Shown: positions 1-11,069 of the stretch, piece after piece
Layout of the letters: every line of letters starts with the position of its first letter
Numbering within the stretch: the first letter of the stretch is position 1
The notes under the pieces: generated by a model
Seen by the model: only the letters and a program-made list of their open reading frames with translations
Database searches by the model: none
What the model was told of the DNA's origin: nothing
Position numbers and translations under genes: made by a program
Source of the DNA: Panopea generosa
Taxonomy: Eukaryota; Mollusca; Bivalvia; Adapedonta; Hiatellidae
Length of the DNA stretch: 64,000 nt
Assembly (NCBI GenBank): GCA_029582155.1
Contig: CM055901.1
Coordinates: forward strand, 22,407,186 to 22,471,185
Reading direction: 5' to 3'

Positions 1-2294
1 GCTTCGGATCCAAGAAACGTCAATTAGACTGCTTTTAAATAACTGAAATACTGTTAAAAATGTTACCCCATACCCAACCCAACCCCCACCACACACACAA
101 CAATTATACAAAATTAAGATAAATATATAGGAGTACGTTCTTACTACCACGATTTACGTAAGTTCCTAATTCAACATTATTATTGATATAGCACAAACAA
201 ACATTACTTGTATTTCATTTGTTTCACAGAACATAAATTACGTTTTAAATCATCAATAATACAAGAATATAAAACAAATGGTTATATTATCATTGATGAA
301 TTTTGATAAAGTATATTCATGTACAGGGACTATTTCTGAAAAAGTGTAACGCGAAGAGTATTGAGTACTGTGTCTTGCCGATGTGATTTATTCGTGCTCT
401 CTACAATTCACAACATTTCTCATGTATCAATTTACGCACTGCGTATTTGAGGAGAGTAATAAATAATAAAAGAGGACATATTTAGAAGCGTTAGACGAAC
501 GATTTTGCTGTAAAGCAGATATCTATGGACTTTGAGTGCATTTGAGTTGACAGGGATCTTGTGCCAAATTCATTTTGCGATCTAGAATTCAATGTTACTG
601 GCGGGTTAATGAGACAATGAAAAATTCAGTTAGTGGGTTCCCTGGTACAAGTGACATGATCGATGAGTGTGTTTAAATGGTATGGATGGGTAGCACTGCA
701 CTCCTTATAGACATTTCTATAGCATTTGTCGTAATGCTTGAATACAAACAGATGCTTTCTTCTGATTCTGAAGAGATACAGAAAATGCAGAGCCCATGTC
801 AAAAAGAGAAATAAGCGAACACTTTTGTACCATTTCCTTAATAAATAAAACAAACAGTTTTAAAATGGCAACCCAGATCTGAAGTGTTGTTCTTTTAGTA
901 GAAATAGGGACCTGGTACAGGGGTAAAATTTAAGTAATAATTAAGTAGTAATATTACAAAATATCCGAAATTTAAGATGGCCGGGTCAGTGATTTAAATC
1001 CTGCATTTTTGTATCTGCTTAAGAGTCGAAAACAATGTGTTGATAAATATGTATTGATACAGTTTTACCAATACATTATATAATTCGAATATGGGAGATC
1101 TGAATTTTATTTTTCAGTTTTGTCGAAAAAAAAAATCGATATTCTAGATGACCCCAATAATCTCTAAAACAATAAATTATATAAAGGCTATTTATATTCG
1201 TTTATCTTCAAAAGCAAACCACTTCACTAAAGCAAACCTTCATACTCATTTGTGCATTAATTGCACGATAGTTCTCTTTCCGGACTGATGTTATCGGTCA
1301 TTCCTTTGGCTTGATACTCAGGTCGTAACAGACATCAATGTTTCACCACCACCGGTGTAAATTATCAAATTATGAAAGTATCCATCGGTTCAGTTTTAAA
1401 AACAGTGTTAATAGTCTATCTCATACGTAGCTTAAACTTTTGTAACAACTGCATGTTGCCTACCACATATTCATATATTTCCAAGGCTGCTCTACATTTA
1501 AATTAGTTGTTGCGCACCGGAAAAAAACACAACAATCTGCTGGTTTTTTTATTCGGTGTAGAACAAAATTGATACCTATAAGGTTGATTCGTTGCATGTC
1601 TCTGTGCTTTTTCTTTATTTCAGATGCACAGCAAATGCCAAAACAACCGTACCGACTCTGTTTGTTACAAGTTTAAGGACTTTTCTCGAGATTATACATG
1701 TAATTACTGTTTTCCCTAAAAGCTTTGAACATCAAAAAATCACAAAAGTGAAATGGTGAAATGTCTGTCATCACAAATCAACTACAATATTATGTATTTG
1801 CTATTTAAAAATAAAATATATAAAAAACGAAAAATATTTTTTGTGGTAATCTTGCAATTCCAACATTTCAACATTTTACACTGCATTTCTTATAGAAGTT
1901 TTCCGTTTATTATCAATATATATTTAATACTCATTGTCAGAAAAATGTAAATTATTATGAACTATGGTCAAGAAAATATATATTCCATACCGTAATGTAA
2001 AAAATATATAATTTGATGCCGGGCTATCTTGAATATCAGTCATTTGGGCAAATCTTTAAATATACTCGTATATGTTCCATATTGATATATGAAAAATTTG
2101 TTTACATGAAACATGTAAAACGGCATTATCATTCATGTTTGTCCTAAATATTTCTCATTGAAAGGTAAATATACGTTGTTTTGGTGGTCATGATCTGCAA
2201 AATGGGGATAAATAACAAAAATAAAAAGATTTTAATTTAGGTTCTTATGGAAACAGTAGTTTGTCTTCGGATGTTAAATAAATGGGAGAGGGAT
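1..2294. other. Gene-free AT-rich stretch
   Basis: No convincing coding region. A C-rich tract at 61-90 is noted separately. The minus strand around 480-860 shows a faint LINE-like ending (asparagine/arginine-rich YNLRSQN-type text near 555-600), too weak to annotate as a gene. The remainder is unique-looking AT-rich DNA with short poly-A/T runs. Confidence 0.6.
66..86 (-). other. Potential G-quadruplex tract
   Basis: The plus strand has four C runs of 3-5 separated by 2-3 bases (CCCC-AT-A-CCC-AA-CCC-AA-CCCCC pattern). The minus strand therefore reads as four G runs with short TT/TAT loops, a standard quadruplex pattern. Folding is predicted, not shown. Confidence 0.5.
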
Positions 2295-2641
2295 CAGGGC
2301 GTAGCTCGGCTGAAAACGACGATGTGTAGGCACAGTTGTATAGGTGTGTGTCCGGTGGCATACTCCCCCGAATATTTTTCACCTAGGCTGTCGTAGGTGC
2401 GTTTCAGTGTGTTTTTAGGGGCCTTATCATCGTTAATATTGATATTGAGTTTACGGTTTTATAACCAAATAAATTGATAAAATGATTCAAAATATCAGAA
2501 TCATATAATTATGCAATCATTTTTTCTTGCGAATTTAGTTAACACCCTTATCCCTTATCCCAAATGCAGTTTAAGTTTTTCGATTTCTTAGAAAAATGTG
2601 TAGGCACGTGCCTACAGTGTCTATAGGAAGCTACGCCACTG
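2295..2641. mobile_element. MITE with hAT-like CAGNGGCGTAGC inverted termini
   Basis: The left end starts CAGGGCGTAGCT. The right end, read on the opposite strand, starts CAGTGGCGTAGCTTCC. They match over about 12 bases with a one-base gap. The 5-mer GGGAT sits immediately outside both ends (2290-2294 and 2642-2646), which looks like a target-site duplication, although hAT elements normally make 8 bp. The interior of about 347 bp has no coding capacity, so this is a non-autonomous copy. A perfect 16-bp palindrome lies near the right end (2600-2615). Family assignment rests on the terminal motif only. Confidence 0.6.
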
Positions 2642-4540
2642 GGGATTATAACAATATTTTAAATACAATTTTTTATAATGAGACATATACTAACAAGCAA
2701 AATGTAAATTCTTTCTCCAACAGTATTTTAGATGAAAACGTATCTATAATTAAAATATATTGTTTTATAATAATCCAACTTCTGTTTTATTTTTCATTAA
2801 AAGAAAAGGAAAGTGTTTATATAACAATTTTAAATCTGGTCATAGAACACATGTGTACTCTGACTAGAGTTTATCTTATTTGTGAAAGCAAATTTTGCAA
2901 TAATATAAGATCTTAATTACTGTTTACATCAATAGTATAGCTTATATTTTTTGTGTCACAAATGGAATCATTATAATTATAAGGGACTATGTTAAACTAT
3001 AAATATCTGCTTGGAAATAGTGTTTACACATGTACACTCTTAATAATGTTTCTTTCAAAACAATTGTTGTTTCATTTTATTATTTTTTAATATTTGATTT
3101 TTAAAAATCAACAACAAAAAATCCTTACACTACACACCTGTCCCTCTTGAATTCACATATAAGTTTGTTACTTATTCTTTTTGTATATTTATATACATAA
3201 TTGACATAATATTTTAGTTTGTATGTGAATCTGCTGTATTTTTCATGAAATATATGCAAATGAGAAATATATTACACTAATATTCAACCAATCCAATAAC
3301 TGAAAACACATGTTTAAGAAATAGGTGATTCTTTTGTGTTTACTGATTCTCAAATAAAGTTAAATTTTACTAGAAAAATATAAAATGAACCGAGGTATCT
3401 TTGATATTTCTTTTAATGTTTCTCCTGGCTTTTAATAAACACCATCAATTAACACACACAAAATTGTGTTTATATCATTCCAATTATAGATACCTCTAAT
3501 AAATATAAACACACAAAAACAACCCCAATATAATAAAATTCATGTAATTATTGCCACTTTATCTTTTCTATAAAAAGGGATACACCAAAATACATATTTA
3601 ATATTTATTAAGGTCCTACACCAAGCCAGCCACTATAGACTTAAGAGAGAAAAATCTCCTGAAGTCATTAGACAATATAATTTTCTTATACTATCATCTG
3701 TTGTGTCAAATTATATTTTATTTCTGTTTGATTTTTGTTTTAGCTCGAGCTACAATCTATAATTTGTTTAGAATGGTGTGTCCCTTTAAGATTAATGTAT
3801 ATATGTGTATTTGGTGAAAGGAAAAAAAAGTAAACATACCTATAAACGTCGACAGGTCAAGGAACAAAAAATGTATTGCATATAAATTTTGTATATTTGT
3901 TGAATCAAAAAACAAACATCTAATTCATTTCAAAGCAAAACAATAAGAAAAAATCAGTTCATTTTTCCATCACATGAATAAACTTAGTCAATAATGAAAT
4001 AATTTCAAAAACCAAAATGTATGCTTTCTTTTTCCTTTCAGTGTATATATATGAATGTATGTTACAACTTGACTGATATATATATTTGTACGGTTTGTTG
4101 AGGGATGGCCCACCCCGACCCTCACAGACCTATTACGGGGTGATTAAATGGATCACTTTTCAGTGATTGAAATTAAAAAAAAAAAAAAAAAAAAAGAAAA
4201 AAAAAATATTAAAAAAAAAAACAGTTGATAATACAAAGAAGGTTAAAGCGACTGGTGTTGATAACAAACCAGCAGATGTTTGAAAAATATGATACGTCTA
4301 ATTTGTTTTTACGCGTAATTTTTAACATATGCTTTGATACAGGGTGCATACCTTTATGGAGTATAACTATCATAGATCCCACACCTTGGTCAGGTTTCGC
4401 TCAGGCAAAACGTCATCTTTCATATCGAGGTAGATACTTGCATTTTCTATATACATTTTATTGTGCTATTCTTAATCCTCGGCTTACTGTATGGTCTAAC
4501 AATAATAATTAGTTTGCCGATAAGCATAATTAGTTTCGTA
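2642..4540. other. Gene-free AT-rich stretch with poly-A run
   Basis: No reading frame resembles a known family. A long interrupted A run occupies about 4173-4221. The opening of this stretch is very AT-rich and broken by stops on both strands. Confidence 0.6.
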
Positions 4541-6050
4541 AAACACGCAGTACAATAGGTCAAGTGTCATTCCTTACAAACACACGTAGTAGAATTTGTC
4601 ACGTGTCATGCTTTACAAACACACGTAGTACAGTAAGTCAAGTGTCATGCTTTACAAACATACGTAGTACAATAGGTCACGTGTCATGTATAACAAACAC
4701 ACGTAGTACAATAGGTCACGTGTCATGCCTCACAAACACACGTAGTACAATAGGTCGAGTGTCATGCCTTACAAACACACGTAGTACAATAGGTTAAATG
4801 CCATGACTCACAAACACACATGGTACAATAGGTCAAGTGTCAAGCCTTACCAACACACGTAGTACAATAGGTCAATTGTCATGCCTCACAGACACGCGTA
4901 GTACAATTGCTTAAGTGTCAAGCCTTAAAAACACACGTATTACAATAAGTCAATTGTCATGCCTTACCAATACACATAGTACAATAGGCCACTTGTCATG
5001 ACTTATCAAAACAATTAGTACAATAGGTCAAGTGTCAAGCTTAAAAATAACGTAGTACAAAAAGTCAATTATCATGCCTTACGAACACACGTAGTACAAT
5101 AGGTCACGTGTCATGCCTAAAAAACATACGTAGTACAATAGGTCAAGTGTCATGCCTTACAAACACACGCAGTACAATATGTCACGTGTAATGCCTTACA
5201 AACAGATGTAGTACAATAGACCACGTGTCGTGCCTTATAAACACACTAAGTACAATAGGTCAAGTGTCGTGCCTTACAAACTTACGTAGCACAATATGTC
5301 TGGTAGTATGCGTTAAAAACACACGAAGTGCAATAGGTCACGTGTCATGCCTTACAAACACGCGTAGCACAATAGGTCACGGGTCATGCCTTACAAACAC
5401 ACGTAGTACAATAGGTCAAGTATCATGCCTCACAAACACACGTAGTACAATAGGTCAAGTGTCATGCCTTACTAACACACGTAGTACAATAGGTTAAGTG
5501 TCATGACTCAAAAACACACGTAGTACAATAGGTCAAGTGTCATGCCTCACAGACACGCCTAGTACAATAGGCCACTTGTTATGCCTTACTAAAACATGTA
5601 ACACAATAGGTCAAGTGTCATGCCTTACAACACACGTAGAACAATAGGTCAAGTGTCATGCCTCACAAACACGCGTAGTACAATAGGTCAAGTGTCATGC
5701 CTCACAAACTCGTGTAGTACAATAGGTCAAGTGTCATGCCTCACAAATACACGTATTACAATAGGTCACCTGTCATGCCTTACAAACACACGAAGTACAA
5801 TAGGTCACGTGTCATGCCTAAAAACACACGTAGTACAATAGGTCAAGTGTCATGCCTTACAAACACACGTAGTACAATATGTCAAGTGTTATGCCTTACA
5901 AACAGATGTAGTACAATAGATCACGTGGCGTGCCATACAAACACACGTAGTTCAATAGGTCAAGTGTCGTGCCTTACAAACACACGTACTACAATAGGTC
6001 AAGTGTCATGCCTTACAAACACACGTAGTACAGTAGGTCACGTGTCTTGC

Positions 6051-6108
<58 letters not shown>

Positions 6109-6277
6109 TAGGTCAAGTATCATGCCATACAAACACATGTAGTACGATAGGTTACATGTCCTATCTTACAAACACACGTAATACAATAGGTCACATGTCT
6201 TGCCTTACAAACACACGCAGTACAATATGTCAAGTGTCATGATTTACAAACACACGTATAACAATAAATCAAGTGTA
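4541..6277. repeat. 39-bp minisatellite, about 44 units
   Basis: Head-to-tail units of 39 bp, consensus built from ACACACGTAGTACAATAGG, then TCAAGTGTCATG or TCACGTGTCATG, then CCTTACAA. Units differ by about 5-20 percent. Because 39 is divisible by three, long open frames run through the array and translate as a 13-residue repeat (VSCLTNTRSTIGQ). This is a by-product of the period and not evidence for a protein: frames break repeatedly and no start, signal or splice context is evident. An (AC)n tract interrupts it at 6054-6101. Confidence 0.92.
6054..6101. repeat. (AC)n microsatellite inside the 39-bp array
   Basis: About 24 AC dinucleotides replace part of one minisatellite unit, apparently expanded from the ACACAC that opens every unit. 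Confidence 0.95.
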
Positions 6278-7300
6278 AAGATTGTGTCCATCCATATAAA
6301 ACATAACAGCTTTTGTTAAAAAACAGCCAGACTAGAATGATGAGTTATTGAGAGTTGATTGTAAAAGTTATATTTCTCATTACTTTATGACGTGGGGATA
6401 TTCTTACCTAAAAGTGAATACACTGTGTAACGGACTGAACTGAACAGAACACAAGGAGAATACCGTTTTGTTTTCAGTGGTATTAGTACTTTTGTAAAAT
6501 ATGTGTTGCAAACCTATCGCCGTGCATTTTGAAACATTTATCCTTCTTGACTGAGTAGCGCATCTTGATCGGAAACTCGATTTTTCGAAAGGGAATAAAT
6601 ATTTAAAAAATCTATGTCCATCATAAGACGTAGCGTGTTAAGGAGTCACCACGCACGCAGGCAAACACGCACTCTCATATGTACACTGTTTACATATCAA
6701 ATAATTATTTCATGATGAGTATGACATAACCAGAAAGAAATGATCACATGGTTTACCGCCATCAAACAGTCATGTGATAGCTTATGCCTGGTTTAAGGAT
6801 GAATCGGGTCTCGCTCTTCCATACGCCGTCACTATTTCTACCAGTTGGTGTCTTTATAAATTAACATTTTAACTTAAATATCACATCATGACAAATATGA
6901 TTTACGAAATGCATTTTGCTCAGAATGGCTGTGTTGCCAAAATACAATCAACGATCTTAAAACATACAATATTGGCAAGTCTTTATGAGATTGTTAGGTC
7001 CCGGTATCTTTGAAATTCCCATCAATGCAGAAACAATTAATACAATGTGATTGAATGCAAATTACGGCCTGTTTCTTCTCAACTTTGGTTGAATGTTTAG
7101 ATAGAACGTTCACAATCTATTTTCTCATAAGAATCACATTTACGGCGATTGCCTGCTTATCTGTTCTATAAAAGTGTACACATCGTTACTGGCATTGATG
7201 GTAATACTTGTATTGATGTAATACAATAATACTGCAATTATATGGTCACAATGCATAACATTTGATCTCGTCTATATGAACATAGACGATGAAAGTAGGG
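6278..7300. other. Gene-free stretch ending in a dispersed repeat copy
   Basis: No gene seen. From about 6890 to 7300 the sequence resembles 19260-19690 and, over its last part, 21895-22020. Shared landmarks include GCTGTGTTGC, CAAATTACGG and CACATCGTTACTGGCATTG. The copies lie in the same orientation, so this is a dispersed repeat of unknown class. Confidence 0.55.
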
Positions 7301-7340
7301 AAACCTTCCACACTATTACGACATAATGAATTCAAGTGTA

Positions 7341-7343
<3 letters not shown>

Positions 7344-7391
<48 letters not shown>
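7344..7391. repeat. (GT)n microsatellite
   Basis: An uninterrupted run of about 24 GT dinucleotides. The open frame across it (valine/cysteine repeat) is an artefact. Confidence 0.97.
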
Positions 7392-7392
<1 letters not shown>

Positions 7393-7594
7393 GTATAAAT
7401 CAATTTCTACGTTTAACGTTTAGAGAAATTCCGCCATGTCCGACAGTTACAATATTTGCTATTGCTGGACACTATCTTAAGTGTACTATACCCACAAAAT
7501 ACCCAAACAAAGCAAAAAACCAAGCAACATTACCGGCATAAGACAAAAAAAAAAAAGATAAAAAAATAATTATAAAAACAAACTAATTAATAAG

Positions 7595-7790
7595 AACTAG
7601 GAGCGTGTTCACGGGCAAACAGAAGGCCGTGGGGAAAAGAGTCATCCCGTGAAAAATGTAGTCGTCCCGTGATAAAAGTAGGTCGTATCGTCGTAAAAAT
7701 GTGACTCCGCAGTGAAATAGGTCTACGTGATGAAAGTGTATATCATATTTAATATTGAAAAGGCTAATTGAAAGCATTTGAAATCTATTA
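7595..7790 (-). repeat. Inverted copy of the 11-14 kb satellite unit
   Basis: Read on the minus strand it carries the same landmarks as the array at 11.1-14.1 kb: TATCACGGGATGACTAC-like text, CACGGC followed by TTCTGTTTGCCCGTGAACACG, and AATATATGATATACACTTTCATCA-like text, in the same order. The open frames on both sides share residues such as FNxxNIKYDIHFH, which reflects shared DNA and not a conserved protein. Confidence 0.75.
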
Positions 7791-8280
7791 CCTTCTGTAA
7801 AAATAAGTATCATTAAACGTTTGAAACGTTTATCAAACATGAAAGAAATACGACCTAGAATGTCGAATATTATTCTGGTTATATGCGGACTGCCACAGAC
7901 ATAAGCCTCCGAAGAAGAATGGGGCATATTTCTATGAAAATTATATTTGCTTGTTCGAATCATGGAAATTGAGACAGGAGCTCAGCCCAGCACCCCTGTA
8001 TGAAACTAGACAGACGCGCTATCATCTTATCTATCTGCGGCCGGCAAAAGACGCCGTACCTACTTAAAAACTATTATTAGCACCATGCCTAACCTTCACC
8101 CAACAATATGGTGTAATTTTGAACACCAAATACTGTGTCGGGCCAAAAAAACAACATTTTTGAACCATTAATGGGGCGATATATTATGTTTATATATATA
8201 GATATGTCGGACCCAATGAATATATACATCAAATAATTATCTTCATATACATATGAATAATATACTTTGCAACACATAAA

Positions 8281-8360
8281 CTGGACTGGACGAACAATGA
8301 ATTATAACTTTATAATTATGAGTAGAATCCAGTTAAGGATTTATGACTACTCACATGCTA
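8281..8360 (-). repeat. Short dispersed repeat, partner at 14.8 kb
   Basis: The reverse complement (GAGTAGTCATAAATCCTTAA and on) matches 14806-14890 with few differences. The two copies are in opposite orientation. No ends or coding content can be assigned. Confidence 0.65.
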
Positions 8361-8524
8361 TATAAAAGGACAGACAGAGAAATCCGTTGAATTATGAAGA
8401 TACAGTGAAATATATAAATATATATCGTACAATATAAATTCATAGTGTACAATTAATTGTATGATTACCATACATTATCTTATATATTATTCACGTTATT
8501 GTTCATCGAAACATTGCATTTCGA

Positions 8525-8574
8525 GAGAAAGCGGCCACTTTGGACGCCAGAGAAAGCGGCCATTTTGGACGCCA
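8525..8574. repeat. Two tandem 25-bp units with CCATNTT cores
   Basis: Two adjacent 25-bp units (GAGAAAGCGGCCAYTTTGGA then CGCCA) differ at one base and are followed directly by TCTTG. GC content is clearly above the surroundings. Confidence 0.85.
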
Positions 8575-8579
8575 TCTTG

Positions 8580-10197
8580 TTCTTTATTACAAAATGCCCA
8601 ATAGTGACAAAGTCCATTCAACACAAAATCAAGGAACGATAAATAGATAATCATTTTAGCCAAAAAAAAAAACAACAACACTACACTGTCTCAAATGATG
8701 TTGGTGTAACGTTGTACACAAACCCCCTTTGAATATGGAACCTCGTATTTTTTCAACAGCTCTGTGGTCATTTTTCAACGTTGAAATTAGATCTCTTCCC
8801 TCCCATCAGCCAAGGTATGTTACATTATGACACTCTTACACGCTGTAACTATGTTTCCACAACAAAATGCTGCCCTTACACACATTGAAACATTAGAATC
8901 AGTCGTGTTGGTTTCTTGCATGCATGCATCAGTAAAACGAAAAAAAAAATACTTGCATTTTATGATCTGAATTTCAATGATTAAAGATTAGTTTCCATCT
9001 TAACAAAATATTAGAAATGATTAAATGAAATTTGTAGATTATACTATTATAAAGCCATTTCTTTCTTCTGTCAAATATATTCGCTTTTTTTGTTTCTCAT
9101 CATAGCATATACAATAATGAACATAATATTTAAAATACAATTTACACAATTATTACATATAACATACTATGTCATCTATACATAATTGTAAGAGACAACT
9201 CGTCAAATACAAGCTGTTAGTTTGGACGCTGTTTTAATTCTGTATATTGTGATTGAAGGTGGTCTAACTTTGATTGAAGTGTTATGTCCGTTCGTCCGTT
9301 TGTCTGTTTATCTGTCTGCCTTGTGCGTGGAAGCACTATGTGAGGTATACTCGTAGATTTTACCGTGTATAAATCATGAGATATTGAAGTACCCTCCGTC
9401 TGTACTTATTATCTTTGATTAAAAATGATCACACTTTGATTGAAGTGTCCGTCCGTCCGTCCGTCTGTCTGTCTGTCTTGTGCGAGGTAGCACTATGTAA
9501 GGTATATATATATAATTTCACGATGTTTACTCAAGACGCACTCAATTACCCTCTGTTTATTCACGGCAAGCTCCAATATGTACAAAGAGGAAAACTCTGG
9601 TTATATTATGTAGTTTGTTTGTATTTGTCTTGTGCTTGGATGTCTGTATGATGGTTCCTATTGGTTGCACATATGTTTACTTTTATCTTCCATCCAAGCA
9701 GCCTCCTTTCAGACTTATTTTCAAGGTGTATTGAATCATTCCGAATTCAACGAACTTGTTCATTGTTTCAATGAAAATGTTCGCTGTGTAATTGAATGTA
9801 ATGCCCTGTGATAAATCCTAGACTATTGTATTCTGAATGTACATTTTTTTGTTTAATTGTACAAGTGAGAAAAGCTCTATAACAGGTACTATTTTAGTAG
9901 AGATCAGCTATAGAAGAACTAACTGCGTTATTGTTTAAATCTGCTACAAAGCGCTTAGTAGTTTAGTCAGCTGCAAAGTGATTAGTATTTTAGTGCTAAT
10001 TAATCATCAATCGAAATATAATTTCATGAACTTTAAATTATGTTGATTTGAAGACATCATAATACAAAGGCATTATAAGCTTTTATGTCTATCACGAATT
10101 CAAAAATCTTGTTTATTTGGGGCCGTCAGTCTTTGATCCCTATAGCCAACAGTAACTCAATGTCTTCCTGAACACCACATGTGAATACGTTGGGATT
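8580..10197. other. Gene-free stretch with a diverged tandem duplication
   Basis: From about 9270 to 9510 a unit of roughly 165 bp occurs twice (TTGATTGAAGTGT, then CCGT/CTGT tracts, then CTTGTGCGNGG and AGCACTATGT). The second copy has cleaner (CCGT)n and (CTGT)n runs. No coding evidence elsewhere. Confidence 0.6.
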
Positions 10198-10700
10198 TTA
10201 CATATTTTTTTCAAGTATGGTGTTTGTCGGTTTTACTAAGCGTCTCACGCACCAATTAATACTATACTGTTCTACATATACAAAAATGCACTTTTGGATC
10301 ACTGAACACATTGCCAATGGTTCTAAAAGTGTCTCGTTTCCATAGAAAGTCATCGGTCGCTCCAAAAATGAAGGACCAAAACACTGGTTTGACCACATTG
10401 CTTTTTTTTCAGTCTTGATGGTTTGATCACAGTCGTTCATTTTTTTGACAATTATGTTTAATTCTTGCAGTGCACGACTCCGCATCTACAACATGTTTTA
10501 TCTTCATGCAACAGCATCCATAATCAGCTTAACTTGGCAAAACTCGTGACATCACTCCACTCTTTTCATCTGTAGAAAAAAAACATGATCGTTTTAAGCA
10601 TTTTCAAAAAACAACAACAAACCCTACAACAATTTACATATTTTCTAATTTCCCGAACGTAATAATACTGCTACCGACATGTAAAGGAGGTAATAGGTAA
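10198..10700 (-). pseudogene. Protein-like fragment, possibly OTU-domain-like, with a copy at 62.8 kb
   Basis: The minus strand has a 95-codon open frame starting at 10485. Its start follows an AG that could be a splice acceptor. The translation contains MRSRALQEL near the N terminus, an isolated tryptophan near residue 31, then YGNETLLEPLAM and IFVYVE. That spacing recalls the C-terminal half of OTU-type cysteine proteases (a leucine/arginine helix, then G-x-E-x-x-L-x-x-L-A, then I-x-V-Y). A diverged copy at 62770-63010 keeps MRS-LQ, KKATWS-CF and YGNKALLEPL but has a stop and a frame shift. The catalytic residues of such a domain are not visible here. I infer an old gene or transposon fragment; the family call is tentative. 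Confidence 0.3.
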
Positions 10701-10900
10701 ATAAAACTTAAACATTTCTAGCTAAGATTTTCCTTAACTCTAATTCTCAAATTCTGTAAATTATAAATCAAACTTTTTACACTTTAAATTACCACACATA
10801 ACTAAAGTTAGTACACATTTTAACTCATTAGAAAAGGATAACATGCAAAAGTTATAACATAAGACAATTTATTGTCTTAAACTATATACAGTTTCTCGTC

Positions 10901-10902
<2 letters not shown>

Positions 10903-10959
<57 letters not shown>
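10903..10959. repeat. (TA)n microsatellite
   Basis: About 28 TA dinucleotides without interruption, followed by a short A run. Confidence 0.97.
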
Positions 10960-10962
<3 letters not shown>

Positions 10963-11069
10963 AAAAAAAAAACTGAGATGAGAAAAATCTCAAGTTAAGA
11001 TGTTTAATGAAACTGCGGTCAGTATCATATTACGGCGATCAATCTAACGTATTACATTAATTACTGGTA

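Noticed and set aside
480..860. Minus-strand LINE ending
   Set aside because: LNSRSQNEFGTRS and KSIDI hint at the C-terminal region of a LINE, but no adjoining conserved block supports it.
5736..6242. 168-codon frame as a repeat protein
   Set aside because: It lies entirely inside the 39-bp minisatellite; the period keeps frames open, and it crosses an (AC)n tract.
8355..8370. TATATAAAAGG as a core promoter
   Set aside because: TATA-like strings are expected by chance in AT-rich DNA and no gene follows.
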